A DNA stretch of 64,000 nt, from assembly GCA_922989275.2 (NCBI GenBank), contig OV277861.1, positions 14,098,540 to 14,162,539 of the forward strand, read 5' to 3'. Positions within the stretch are counted from its first letter, which is position 1; every line of letters begins with the position of its first letter. A program made the translations under genes and the position numbers. This document shows positions 33,269-44,056 of the stretch, in pieces. The stretch comes from Gari tellinella (Eukaryota > Mollusca > Bivalvia > Cardiida > Psammobiidae). Under the pieces are notes generated by a model. That model was not told the origin of the DNA and searched no databases. It worked only from the letters and a program-made list of their open reading frames with translations.

Positions 33269-33474
33269 CCCTTAGCCCGCCAAATAAATTGTCGTCTGCT
33301 ATATTTCTCGTCTGCTTCAAGTTTCAAAGTGTTTCAAAATTGCTCAAAATTGCTGAAAATGTTGTCCGAGTGTCAAACAGCTTGGATCCGGATGAGACGC
33401 CGAGTTACTCGGCGTCTCATCCGGATCCAAGCTGTTTGCATATGGAGTTATAGTCGTGAGTGGCAGGCTAAGGG
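33269..33474 (+). mobile_element. Family C element with a perfect 65-bp hairpin
   Basis: TTAA at 33265-33268 and 33475-33478; ends CCCTTAGCCCGCC and GGCAGGCTAAGGG. The hairpin 33374-33438 is perfect: 32-base arms around a single T. It reads GAGACGCCGAG / CTCGGCGTCTC where most copies read CAGACGCCGCG / CGCGGCGTCTG, so each change is matched on the other arm. Confidence 0.85.
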
Positions 33475-33478
33475 TTAA

Positions 33479-34154
33479 TATTAGTTGACAAATTACAAAG
33501 CGTTTGGTCGAATTTATAAGAAAAGCAGGCGGAGAAACTTTGCACACGTGGAGCGATTTCGGTCGTTCTGGAAGGGATCCCAAAATTCGAAGTTCTGTAC
33601 ATCACACTACGAGCAACAGAAATTGAAAGTCCACCCACATTGTGCAGAAGTGTCAGTAATGTTAGATATTTGAGTCTAAACAATTGCATATCTGAACCAA
33701 CCATACATATATTGCTGCTTTGGTTTACAAATTATCAAAATTTTTAATGTTTATGTTCTAGGGATGAAACAAAATGTGCAGCATGGTCTCTTATTTATTA
33801 ACAAACTCATGTTTGACAAACCAAGAAGTATAAACAATCGGACATTACTGAACAATGAAATCAGTCTGTGGTATTCGTACAGAAAACAGTGGCAGTAATA
33901 ACCGTCGAGCTAGTGGATACTTTTCTTTAGGAGTATTGCTGAATGTATACATTTGAGAAACAATGTTACATATATAACTCACTTAAAAGGAGTGGGCCTA
34001 CTGTTAAAGAGAATGGGAATAGAAATGACAATTTATCTTATCCTAAGTGGTACATGTAAACAGTGAGGAGCTTAATGGTGTCTTCTGTTTTGTATGTTGT
34101 ATTGCCATCACATGGTAGTTCCCGATATATCCACGCTTAGTAAAATCACTTCTT
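33479..34154. other. Non-coding stretch without recognisable feature
   Basis: No gene or repeat supported. Confidence 0.4.
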
Positions 34155-34158
34155 TTAA

Positions 34159-35101
34159 GGGTGTATCAATGTCATGAGCCATTTTTTTCAAAGTATTAAA
34201 CTTTTTTTCTATCATTGTTTTTTTGGAAGAGCTATTTATGATGAATGAAAAAATGAAAAAAAATATATATGGTGGTGTCCTTTTTTTTGAGCTACAGCGA
34301 TTTGAAAAAGGTATGTCAAATTTGGATTTTTTTCTTCAAATTCTACCCATTCAGAGTACAAGCTTTAGTAAAATCTATTTCAAAACAAAACAAAAATGTT
34401 AATTTGGGTTTTCTTTATATATTTCATGTCTATGGTGGTATGTTCACATATATAAGCCCACATTTAGACAAAGCAGGCACCAGGTTTGAACAATATGGAT
34501 CCTTGAATATCAAAAATATGCTTTATATAGGGCATGATTTTATTAGATTTTTTATTTTATGAAAAAAAGTAAAAAAGTTTGAAAATGAAATAGTTCTAGT
34601 ATTAAACTTTTTCTTATATTCTACCAGATGAAAGCCCATACTAAGACAGTTCAAAATATGAAAAGAAATTGAAAGGTCAGTGTTGCAAATTTTGAGTTAT
34701 TAAGGTAAAAAGAGTTATCGCCCCTTACACAATTTACAAAAAAGTACCATGCCGATGATATTTAGAGCTTTATAAATTTCACATTTGGTGCCTTTTTTTT
34801 CTTAATTTAGTTTTTGTATGAAGAAATACTACCATAGATAGGAAATAAATAACACAAAACCAAATTATCATATTTGTTTTCATTTAAAATGGGTTTTATT
34901 GAAGCGGGCTGTTTGAAAAGGACAAAATAAGAGGAAGTGGGTGGGGTAAATTTTACATGGCCGTAGAGCCAACTGTTGTTCACCAAAATGTACACTTTTT
35001 CTATTTTTTCATTCATCTTAAATAGCTCTTCAATACAAAACCATCATAGAGTGTTTTCATATACTTTGAAAATTTCCCAAAGTCATGACATTGATACACC
35101 C
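34159..35101. mobile_element. 943-bp TTAA-flanked inverted-repeat element
   Basis: Flanked by TTAA at 34155-34158 and 35102-35105. The outer 19 bases, GGGTGTATCAATGTCATGA, are identical in inverted orientation, and weaker matching (TTTCAAAGTAT) continues inside. The interior is AT-rich, with T and A runs and only short chance frames. TTAA points to a piggyBac- or Kolobok-type transposase acting in trans. It has no central hairpin and is unlike families C and D. Confidence 0.8.
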
Positions 35102-35125
35102 TTAAGAAGGCATTTTAATTCTCTG

Positions 35126-35308
35126 AACCCTTTCACTGCCATGCTGTCATCAATTTTAAACAATTGCCGTCTGCTGTTATTGCTGACATTTAAATTGTAG
35201 TTATTTTGACATAAAAATATTAAAATGAGTGTGAAAAAGTTTGGATTCTGATCCAGACCCAAGCTGTTTGCAAATTACTAGTGTACTCTTGGTGAGGCAG
35301 TGAATGGG
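35126..35308 (+). mobile_element. Family C element with half a hairpin
   Basis: Starts ACCCTTTCACTGCCATG and ends GAGGCAGTGAATGGG followed by TTAA at 35309-35312. The core is reduced to GTTTGGATTCTGATCCAGACC; most of the hairpin has been lost. Confidence 0.6.
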
Positions 35309-35342
35309 TTAACAACATAAGAAAATAGACTTTGTGCAGCTA

Positions 35343-35588
35343 CAGTGGAAAATCTGTTATTCTTTCCCAATAAACGCGTTTACGCTAAAACTATTATTTG
35401 CAGTGCAAACAGTTTGGAGCCAGATCAGACGCCGGGTAATCCGGCGTCTGATCAGGCTCCAAACTGTTTGCCACCAAGATAAACAAGAATTATTAGAATT
35501 GTCCAAAAGTTGTTTTTTTCTACATTTTAATGAATTGCGTTTGCGTACGTTTGCGTTTTTACGGGAAAGAATAACAGATTCTCCACTG
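35343..35588 (+). mobile_element. Complete family E element (246 bp)
   Basis: TA-flanked. Ends CAGTGGAAAATCTGTTATTC and GAATAACAGATTCTCCACTG. Same length and nearly the same sequence as 32127-32372 and 43375-43620. Hairpin tip GCCGGGTAATCCGGC. Confidence 0.85.
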
Positions 35589-35779
35589 TATAGTAGGCAA
35601 TGATACGTACTTGTTACTGGGAAATGTGTAGTTTACTATTTAGTACAAATTAGTTTGATGCACTCGGGGAGCAAATTAGAATGTCTGGATCCTATATCCT
35701 AGATCCTATATGCAGTCAAACTACCGTCAAACTATGGTAGCCAATTCATTTCGCAAGCTTATGGTCGTATTTGAAAATT

Positions 35780-35977
35780 GAAACGTTTCTTAGACAGGAC
35801 CTAGCTTTGAAATGATGTAATTATGAACTAATTCGGATCGTACTATTGACATTTCAATGGTAAAATGTGGGTAAGTTTGAAACGTTTCTTAGACAGGATC
35901 TAGCTTTGAAATGATGATATTACGGACTAATTCGGATCGTACTATTGACATTTCAATGGTAAAAAGTGGGTGAGTTC
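35780..35977. repeat. Tandem duplication, two units of about 99 bp
   Basis: GAAACGTTTCTTAGACAGGA begins at 35780 and again at 35879. The units share AATTCGGATCGTACTATTGA and differ at only a few positions. Non-coding. Confidence 0.85.
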
Positions 35978-36011
35978 GACACGAGCATGCCCTTGTCATT
36001 GCGGTTCATAT

Positions 36012-36254
36012 CACTTTCCCCCATAGAAGCGATTTTAGCGTATTGATTTATTCCTCCGCTTAAGAAAATAGTCCCAATTTTTACAATAATGAACATTTAC
36101 CATATACATATTTTTCTATATTATAGCAGATAGTAGTTTAAAGCAGGCTGAAAGTTAAGTAGAATGCGCCTTAATGCGCATTCTGCTTTACTTTCAACCT
36201 GTTTTAAATGATCACGTGTCTTCAAAGTTATAATCAGGTTATTGGGTAAAGGGT
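36012..36254 (-). mobile_element. Family D element, core 2 hairpin
   Basis: Ends CTTTCCCCCATAGAAGCG and GGGTAAAGGG. Core 2 hairpin at about 36142-36208 with tip GAATGCGCCTTAATGCGCATTC, where T to C and A to G changes pair with each other relative to the usual GTGCC/GGCAC form. Outer TTAA sites are worn. Confidence 0.65.
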
Positions 36255-36563
36255 AAATTAAGTACAAGTGCTCGTCGCATGCTATGCCTATCTCTAGTCC
36301 CCATAGATAGAACTATAGATAGATTTAAACTTTTTTCAGCATAAAATGTAAAAATACATGGTAAGAAATTTTTACAAACATTGTGGAATAGATAAATATT
36401 CCATGTCTTATTGAATAAAATAATGGACCATTGCAGAAACACCATACACCAAGCAGAGTAGTCCTTTATTTCCATTGTTGTCCTGATACATGATGTTACT
36501 GACATCGAGTGGCATGGGTTCGACTGTAGTATAAACTGTGAAAGTCGTTTACTGTCTTCTTAA

Positions 36564-36777
36564 CCCATTCACTGCTGTGACGTCATCAAAATTAAACAAT
36601 TGTCGTCTGTTTCTATTTTTAAAAATCAATTTTTAGGTATTTTGACTTAAGAAATATTAAAACGAGTGTCAAACAGTTTGGATCCTGATCAGACGCCGCG
36701 TTACGCGGCGTCTGATCAGGATCCCAACTGTTTAAAAATAAAATAACTACTGGACTCGGGGTAAGGCAGTGAAAGGG
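36564..36777 (+). mobile_element. Family C element, core 1 hairpin
   Basis: TTAA at 36560-36563 and 36778-36781. Ends CCCATTCACTGCTG and GGCAGTGAAAGGG. Hairpin at 36667-36731 with tip GCCGCGTTACGCGGC. The left half has CAATTGTCGTCTG. Confidence 0.8.
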
Positions 36778-36781
36778 TTAA

Positions 36782-37752
36782 TAATTATTCTTTTTGCGCA
36801 CTTCTCACAATCTTACTCGATTTTCATTACAAACAAGCTAATTATTGGAAACAAAATTAAGTACTGATCAATTAATGAATTTAAAGATTCACACAAGTGA
36901 CATTTGCAATGCTAGTATGTATTTTCCTTTCATTGATTTTACAAAAGGCGATGAAGGTTCTAAGAAATATAGGTGAAATACCTTCCCAGGCAGATAAAAG
37001 ATTTTAAAATGATCATATTTAGAGGTTTTTGTTTTAATATTTCCATCTATACCATTATTACGTACACATAGTTCAAATACAACCCAAGTCGGGTTGGTTT
37101 TTTGGTTCATCTTCTACTCTTATTAAGATAAAACATCGAATTAAAAAAGCACACTCTTGTACCTACATGAACCAACACTGTTCACGGAATCATTGAAAAA
37201 ACAAATTTCTTAGATTTAGATACTATAAAAAACATTTAACTTCCCACGTTTTTGAATTCCATTATTATGAATAAAGGAATTATACATACTCATGAATACG
37301 AATTCATTCCAGGAGTGCCTCTCATTACAATCTGTTTCAAAATAGATGTTACATCAAACGCAAATATACCAAACGAGATTGTTTTGATATGATACAACCA
37401 GCTTGTTCTCAGAAACGTGTTGTTTGATTCATATCGAACAATGAGTAAAATACTAAACAAGATCAGGGTCGAACGTTATAAAGCTTTTGAGTTGAGTCTG
37501 AGGTCGTCCAAAGCATTTGATTTACACAACAGCATAATAACCATTTATACAAATAAATTTGATAAAAACCATAAATCGTCGTTTTTATAATGTTCATGCA
37601 TTATGCATGAGAGAAACTGCAGAAAGTGTCTCCATATTGACTCATAAAGTTATATTAGCCTCCCTCGAGTGATTATAAGCAAGACATCTATTTCCGTGTA
37701 CACATATTCAAGAAAACAGCGCGTCAGTATCAATGACCGGCGATGTGTTTAA
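36782..37752. other. AT-rich non-coding stretch
   Basis: No gene recognised; open frames here look random. Confidence 0.4.
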
Positions 37753-38093
37753 CAGTGCTCGCTCCCTACAACGGCCCTCCTTACAACGACTCTTGCAACT
37801 GTTCCTCGAACAAGACAGTTATATCTAAAGCTTCACAGTTGCAATATCGTCTGCTTAAAATTGTCGTCTGCCGTTTTTTTCAAATTTACATATTGGAAAT
37901 TTTGATAGAAAAAAAACCATAATGACGAGTGACAAACAGCTTGAATCGAGATCAGACGCCGCGTTATGTCGCGTCTGATCTGTATTCAAGCTGTTTGCAA
38001 ATGTAAATAAAGTTCCCTCCCTATAACGACTCCCTCCGAACAAGGCACACTTGTTTGTGTCCCTTAGGGTGTCGTTGCAGAGAGGGAGCGCTG
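37753..38093 (-). mobile_element. Family A element, reverse orientation
   Basis: Ends CAGTGCTCGCTCCCTAC and GAGAGGGAGCGCTG followed by TA. Core 1 hairpin at about 37935-38001 (tip GCCGCGTTATGTCGC). CGTCTGCTTAAAATTGTCG is well kept. Confidence 0.7.
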
Positions 38094-38241
38094 TATTAAC
38101 ATCATACAGTGAGGACCATGTAATCGCTTGCCAGTCAATGCAATTTACCACAAATACATTTATATAGATTGTCAAAATATATGACGGTTTTGACAATGAT
38201 GGTGTCTTTGTTACATGAGTGTCAAACTGTTTGACATCTGA

Positions 38242-38392
38242 CACTATGGAGAAAACGTTATTCTGTTTGGTCTTAATGCAAACTGAACGCAAACGCAGTA
38301 CAATAAAATGAAGAAACTGTCAGCCTTTTGAAACCCTGTCTATTTGTTGCAGTATGTTTGCCGTCGAATATGTTTGTTACGTTCTCCACTGT
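38242..38392 (-). mobile_element. Internally deleted family E element
   Basis: Ends CACTATGGAGAAAACGTTATT and GTTACGTTCTCCACTG resemble E ends, and CTGAACGCAAACGCAG is an E landmark on the opposite strand. No hairpin remains. Confidence 0.45.
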
Positions 38393-40057
38393 GAGGAACC
38401 AAAAAGCCTAGATCGGATACTGATCTGCGTGAAAACTGCTTGAAGTTGACTTAAAATACATATATACTTATTTGAAGAGAATACCATTTCCTCAGTACGG
38501 CAACACTAATGCATTTAAAGTTTAGTTTAGAATATTTGTCATTTAGTATAATTATGCTTTTGTCAGTTATTAAGTGATATTTTTTTAATATGCTTTGAAA
38601 AGTATAATTTCACATGTTGTTACATTAAAATTCACAGTACTATTTTCAAATTGTCTAGCCTTTGTATTCAAGTATGTGCAACGTACATGATCTTGTCTGT
38701 TAATTTGTCTTTAACTCATTTAATCGTTTAGCATTGTTTATGTAGAAAAGAAGAACTGAATGGCACTCAAAACGAAACAAACAAACTCAGAAAATTCTTG
38801 TTTATTATATTTATTGAAACAAGTGACGTTTGACAACAATGTCCATTTAAAGAGTTTCTGTAGAGTTTCCGCAGGAACCTTAGATCCCTGAAGAGCTATG
38901 GAGTTTCCAAAGATGCCTATTCACGGGAATAGTGCGTGTATAAAATTGTGTTATTATACAAATGACAACTGACAAATTGTCCCAGTAATAATATGTTTTA
39001 ATTTAATCAAACCATACTTAATTACAGACCGATCTGAATGAAATTCACTTTGTGAAGATATTTCGCTCTAGGCTGGTTGTTTGCTCGGTCAAATAGACAT
39101 TAGGAGAGTAAAGATGGGCTTAGTTAATTTGGACTCATTCGAAACTATACCTGTTAAGAATTGTAGTCAAGTATGACTTCACTTGATAATGATTTGTGAA
39201 ATTGTGTATACATGTATATGCAATATGAACGTATACTTGTCACAAGTATATATATTAATCTTTTCAAGGTCCTAAAGGAATGTTCTGATAAGGGATTCAG
39301 CTATTTGTCCGTTTGTAATAAATTTCAAAACAATATAGATCTACCTATACATTCAAAAATTGATAATATTTTATGACAAACAGAAATGGTCAAATTCAGG
39401 TTTCAGGAGTGTTTACCCTTCTCCGTTTTATTGTCGTCTGCTTCAATATAAGTGTTTCAAAGTTAGATTTAGGGCACTATAACCTACGTTATTTCAAAAC
39501 AAGTGCCAAACGGTTTGATCAGGATACAAAATGTTTCAAATGCGCTTTATGACGTCACTGAAAGTGAAAATGTTAATTTACTATCAATAGTATGAATGTT
39601 ATACAAGTGTTGCTTTCGTTGAACTACATTTTTTTCCCTTTAGTCATCGATACTTAGGCATCCTAACATCCTTCACGATGTGGCATTGTCATCTGCATAT
39701 CTGAACGTCTGCAACAAATAGTCTTCATTTTGATTCACAGACCTTTGTTTCAGAAAAGGTGAACCGCGTTTCAGATGAGACGCCGTGTCTTCTGGCTCCT
39801 CCTAATGATAATAATACTGATAAATTATCCCCAATTGTGCACAAGGATAAGATACATTGCCTCGTTGATTGTGCTAAGGACATCGTCACAATTCTAGCAA
39901 GATAAGAAAACGAATTCCTAACACAGGGGCTTGTTTTCCGTGTTTATATAATTGATTTGAAGCTTTAGCTTGAGCAGTTATCTAGCCTGCATCTGCAGTG
40001 TGTCGTAACGCAGCTATCAATGACCGTGTGAGTGTTCCGTATAGTTAACATTCTATA
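38393..40057. other. Mostly featureless stretch with one family C fragment
   Basis: About 39409-39577 is a worn family C piece (GTTTTATTGTCGTCTGCTTC, CGCTTTATGACGTCACTG). The rest is AT-rich with nothing recognised. Confidence 0.4.
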
Positions 40058-40061
40058 TTAA

Positions 40062-40295
40062 CACTTTCACTACCAAATATTCCGTGAGATTTTTACCCCT
40101 TCACCTTTTCATTGTCGTCTCCTTTAATTTTGTTGTCTGTAATGTCGTTTGAAAGTTAAAAATAGCAGTATGATTTAAGACATTTCAAAACGAGTGTGAA
40201 ACAGTTTGGGTACTGATCAGACGCCGCGATACGCGGCGTCTGATCAGGTTCCAAACTGTTTGCAAACGCACTAAGCGTCATTGAGAGCGAAAAGG
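40062..40295 (+). mobile_element. Family C element, core 1 hairpin
   Basis: TTAA at 40058-40061 and 40296-40299. Ends CACTTTCACTACC and GAGAGCGAAAAGG. Hairpin at about 40199-40264 with tip GCCGCGATACGCGGC, near perfect. Confidence 0.8.
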
Positions 40296-40446
40296 TTAAA
40301 GTATTAACTCTTCAGAGAACATCTGATTTCAAATTTAGATTAAATTATTTGATTTGAGCTTGCTAATACTGCCTGTTAAATAATAAGTATAGTATGACTG
40401 TGTTACTAGGGGAGGCACGAGCTATAACAAGAGTATTAAGTGTTAA

Positions 40447-40648
40447 ACCTTATCCTGCGGTAAAATCGTCTGCTTCGAAATTGTCGTCTGCAAAAGGTCA
40501 ATCTAGATTTATGCATTGTTGAAGTAAAGAAACTTAAAGACGAGTGTCAAACAGATTGGATCCAGATCAGACGCCGCGTAACGCGGCGTCTGATCTAGAT
40601 CCAAACTGTTTGCAAAAATCAGTAAAGTCGCGACCAGCAGGCAAAGGG
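40447..40648 (+). mobile_element. Family C element, core 1 hairpin
   Basis: TTAA at 40443-40446 and 40649-40652. Ends ACCTTATCCTGC and GCAGGCAAAGGG. Hairpin at 40547-40612 with tip GCCGCGTAACGCGGC. The left part carries AATCGTCTGCTTCGAAATTG. Confidence 0.8.
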
Positions 40649-40836
40649 TTAACTAACTAATCAATAGTATGATGATTATAGAGTAAATATGTTATCAGGA
40701 AGTAAAGTTCACCTATAAATGTATTATACATGTAATTATAATGATAAACTAGGTTAACCTTTTCTCCTGTCGGAATGTCGCCTGCTTAAACGTTTCGTTC
40801 GTAAACAATCAGATTTTGAAAGTGAAGTGAATAAAC

Positions 40837-41125
40837 CAGGGGCCCGTTTCATAAAACTTCTTACGACAAATGTTGTCGGAAGTGAAAACTTTAAAATACA
40901 TTTAATTTCTGATTTCTCTATCTAATCCTGTCTTGTGACACATTTATTTTCTGATTTCTCTATATAATTCTGTCTTGTGACATCTCATTGGAATCGTCTT
41001 TGCACGACAATTCCACGCAGATGTCATAAGACAGGATTAGATGGAGAAATAAAACATATTTGAGACATTTGTAATCTGACTTACGACAACATTTGTCGTA
41101 AGAAGTTTTATGAAACGGGCCCCTG
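40837..41125. mobile_element. Family F palindromic element with internal duplication
   Basis: Ends CAGGGGCCCGTTTCATAAAA and TTTTATGAAACGGGCCCCTG. The left arm contains two copies of a unit with TTTCTGATTTCTCTAT and CCTGTCTTGTGAC or a variant, opposite one copy on the right arm. It shares its core with 21042-21285. Confidence 0.75.
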
Positions 41126-41154
41126 AACACTAGTGTCAAATCTGTTTTCGAATG

Positions 41155-41883
41155 CAGTGCTCCCTCTCTACAACAACGCCTGACGGGAGACATTGGTTGT
41201 GAATGTTGTTCGAAGGAAGTTGTTATAGGGAGGGCAGCTTATTAACCTTAAAATACATTTGCAAACAGTTAAAACCATGATCAGACGCCACTTAGTGTGG
41301 CGCATAGTATTGGTTCAAACTGTTTGTCACTCAACTTTATGCTTCTTCTGTCAAAATTTCCATTTACAGCGCTCCCTCTCTACAATGACAACCAATGGGA
41401 GACACGGATTATGTGCGTTGTACGGAGGGAGTCATTATAGAGAGGGAAATTTGGTTTACATTTACAAACAACTTGAATCAAGATCAGACGCCGCTTTACG
41501 CGGCGTCTGATCTGGATTCAAGCTGTTTGTCACTCATCATTAAGTATTTTTCTGTCAAAATGTCGAATATGTAATTTTGAGAAAATCAGCAGACGGCAAT
41601 TTTAAGCAGACGATATTACAGCAGTAAAAGAGTTAGACATAATTGTCCTGTTAGGGAACTGCGACAAACGTCGTTGTAAGGAGGGAATCGTTGTTGGGAG
41701 GGCCGTTGTAGAGAGGGAACACTGTAGTAATTTTGAGACAAAAACAGCAGACGACACTTTTAAGCAGAATATTGTGCAGCAGTGAAAGCGTAAAACGTAA
41801 TTATCTTGTTTCGGGAAAAGCGCAAGTATCGTTTTAAGGGGGGACTCGTTGCTCGAATGGGCCGTTGTAGGGAGGGAGCGCTG
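41155..41883 (+). mobile_element. Older family A element interrupted by a younger one
   Basis: Left part 41155-41364 and right part 41727-41883 form one family A copy. Ends CAGTGCTCCCTCTCTAC and GTAGGGAGGGAGCGCTG, the right one followed by TA. Removing 41367-41724 and one TA rejoins the words on either side as in intact copies. Its hairpin (about 41263-41330) is worn. Confidence 0.75.
41367..41724 (+). mobile_element. Complete family A element (358 bp) nested in another family A copy
   Basis: TA at 41365-41366 and 41725-41726. Ends CAGCGCTCCCTCTCTAC and GTAGAGAGGGAACACTG. Hairpin at about 41464-41530 with tip GCCGCTTTACGCGGC. Better kept than its host copy. Confidence 0.8.
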
Positions 41884-42059
41884 TACTAGTTATGTCGCGA
41901 TTGGCAGGCTGAGAGTTAACGAATAATTAAGGTTACTGTTAGGTTCCTTTTTATATGGTGCTAATAATGTAATTATGGTTGTTAACATCTGCTCTCATTC
42001 CTTCCTGATTAGTGATTTCAGTAATGAGAATTGCTTCTCGTAGTCATGTAGCACTTTTA

Positions 42060-42311
42060 CAGTGGTGAATACGTTATTATTTTCTTATAAACGCGTTTTA
42101 GCTAGAAATATTGTTTCCATTGCAAACAGTATGGAGCCTGATCAAACGCCGGGAGGCCAGGCGTCTGATTAGACTAAAAAATGTTTGCACCTTAGATAGT
42201 AATAAATAGTCAGACTTGTCAAAAGGTTGTTCTTTTCTGTATGCCATTGTAATGCGTTTGTGTTTCGTTTACGTTTAAACGGGAGATGCATACAGAAAAT
42301 GAATTAAACTG
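42060..42311 (+). mobile_element. Diverged family E element
   Basis: Starts CAGTGGTGAATACGTTATTA after TA. Landmarks AACGCGTTTTAGCTAG and GCGTTTGTGTTTCG. Hairpin at about 42123-42187 with tip GCCGGGAGGCCAGGCG, imperfect. Right end worn. Confidence 0.6.
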
Positions 42312-42858
42312 TATGGTACGCTCTTTCCAGTATACTTACACACGTCTGACCTACAAATAAAATGTCGACCTCATTTAAGAGGAAATAAAAAACTTATAAA
42401 ATAAAAGTCGGGGCACTGTATACGTATACATTGTGTCATTAATGTTTTTACAGATACTGAGATAATTGTGTGGTTTATGTAAACCAAAGTCTTTCACAAA
42501 GGTCTTTCACCGCCATGACGTCATCAGTTGCACACAATTCTCGTCTGCTTTTGTGTCTGAAATTGAGTTTTCAATATCTAGGTACTATGCAGTTTAAACA
42601 TAAAGTTTCCTGTATTATACATTACATTGTGTTTCTCACATTCGAAAGAAGTCATCGATGTAGTGAATCTTCATATATTAAACGTTTAGATAATAGACAA
42701 AGGTTTAGCCTATTACTCGACGTTTTGCTTATTTCCAATTTAAAATGTTATGCAAATACATGTATGTTGAAACGATGATTCAAACAAAGAATTACGGCTT
42801 GTTAAATTTGAAACATTGTTCGGATTGATATATACAATTGGTTTGTGGACGTTTTGAG
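42312..42858. other. Non-coding stretch with a family C fragment
   Basis: About 42498-42605 has the left end of a C element (GGTCTTTCACCGCCATGACG, CAATTCTCGTCTGCTTTTG). The remainder shows nothing. Confidence 0.4.
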
Positions 42859-42862
42859 TTAA

Positions 42863-43105
42863 CCCTTTACCACTAGCCTGTTTCTAGTTGTGAAAACAGG
42901 TGACCACTTAAAGCGGGTTGAAAGTAAAGCAGAATGTGCCTTACGGCACATTCTGCTTTACTTTCAGCCTGCTTTAAGATAAAATCTGCTAGGCTATATA
43001 AAATATTTGTAATGGTAATTGTTCATGAGGGTATAAACTGGAACTATTTTCTTCAGCGGAGGAATAAATTGAATACGCTAAAAGTCGCTTCTATGGGGGA
43101 AAGGG
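42863..43105 (+). mobile_element. Family D element (243 bp), core 2 hairpin
   Basis: TTAA at 42859-42862 and 43106-43109. Ends CCCTTTACCACTAGCCTG and TCGCTTCTATGGGGGAAAGG. Core 2 hairpin at about 42914-42978 with tip GTGCCTTACGGCAC. Directly followed by a family C element that shares its right TTAA. Confidence 0.8.
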
Positions 43106-43109
43106 TTAA

Positions 43110-43311
43110 ACCCTTTCATGGTCAAATTTGTCTAGAGTTTTTAACCCCTTCACCGCCATAGTGTCGTCTGCTTCATTATTGATAATCTGTTCAAAGTTAG
43201 ATTTAAGGCAATAAGAAATTTCGAAACGAGTGTCAAACAGTTAGGGTCTGATCATGACCAACACTGTTGCCACACGCGCTTTTTTTAAAGGCGTCATTGA
43301 GAATCAAAGGG
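43110..43311 (+). mobile_element. Family C element adjoining a family D element
   Basis: TTAA at 43106-43109 and 43312-43315. Landmarks CACCGCCATAGTGTCGTCTG and CAAAGTTAGATTTAAGGC. The hairpin is deleted to CAAACAGTTAGGGTCTGATC. Confidence 0.7.
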
Positions 43312-43374
43312 TTAAATCTAATTCACAAAATTCAAAATCTCTATTATATGACTTCACGAGGAAAAACACACGTA

Positions 43375-43620
43375 CAGTGGAGAATCTGTTATTCTTTCCC
43401 AATAAACGCGTTTACGCTAAAACTATTATTTGCAGTGCAAACAGTTTGGAGCCAGATCAGACGCCGGGTAACCCGGCGTCTGATCAGGCTCCAAACTGTT
43501 TGCCACCAAGATAAACAAGAATTATCAGAATTGTCCAAAAGTTGTTCTTTTCTACGTTTTAGTGCTTTGCGTTTGCGTACGTTTGCGTTTAAACGGGAAA
43601 GAATAACATATTCTCCACTG
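43375..43620 (+). mobile_element. Complete family E element (246 bp)
   Basis: TA-flanked. Ends CAGTGGAGAATCTGTTATTC and GAATAACATATTCTCCACTG. Hairpin at about 43437-43504 with tip GCCGGGTAACCCGGC and perfect arms. Confidence 0.85.
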
Positions 43621-43839
43621 TATCAGGAAGAAACAAGGAAATATACAAGTAATTATATGCACTGTTCCACATAAGTAAGATTACACCCTTTCGAATTTTC
43701 TTAAATCAAAATTCTTTCAATTTAAATTTGAGAAATAAAAGCAGAGGACTATAATTATTGTTTAAAATTGATGACGTCATGACAATGAAGAGAAAGTCAT
43801 CCACCTTCTATCTATTCTTGAGCATTGTTGACACTTTAT

Positions 43840-44056
43840 TTACGCCTTGACTCCCATGATATAAAACTTTTAAACAATTGTCGTCTGCTTTTATTTGTGA
43901 AACTGAGATTTATAGGATACTTAATTGTGTAATATACTAAAGTGTGTGTCAAACAGTTTTGATCCTGATCAAACGCAGCGTCACGCGGCGTCTAATCATG
44001 ATCCAGCCTGTTTTTTCAAATAACCATTGTACTCCTGATAAGGTAGTGAAAGGGGT
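43840..44056 (+). mobile_element. Family C element, core 1 hairpin
   Basis: Right end GGTAGTGAAAGGGG followed by TTAA. Left end worn (CTTGACTCCCATGAT). Hairpin at about 43949-44014 with tip GCAGCGTCACGCGGC. CAATTGTCGTCTGCTTTTAT is kept. Confidence 0.6.

Noticed and set aside
36667..36731. Strong GC-rich hairpins resembling bacterial intrinsic terminators
   Set aside because: They are long, lack a following T tract, recur in dozens with the same sequence, and lie in eukaryotic DNA; they are element cores.
40837..41125. hAT-type 8-bp duplication beside CAGGGGCCCG ends
   Set aside because: The eight bases on the two sides do not match in any family F copy examined.
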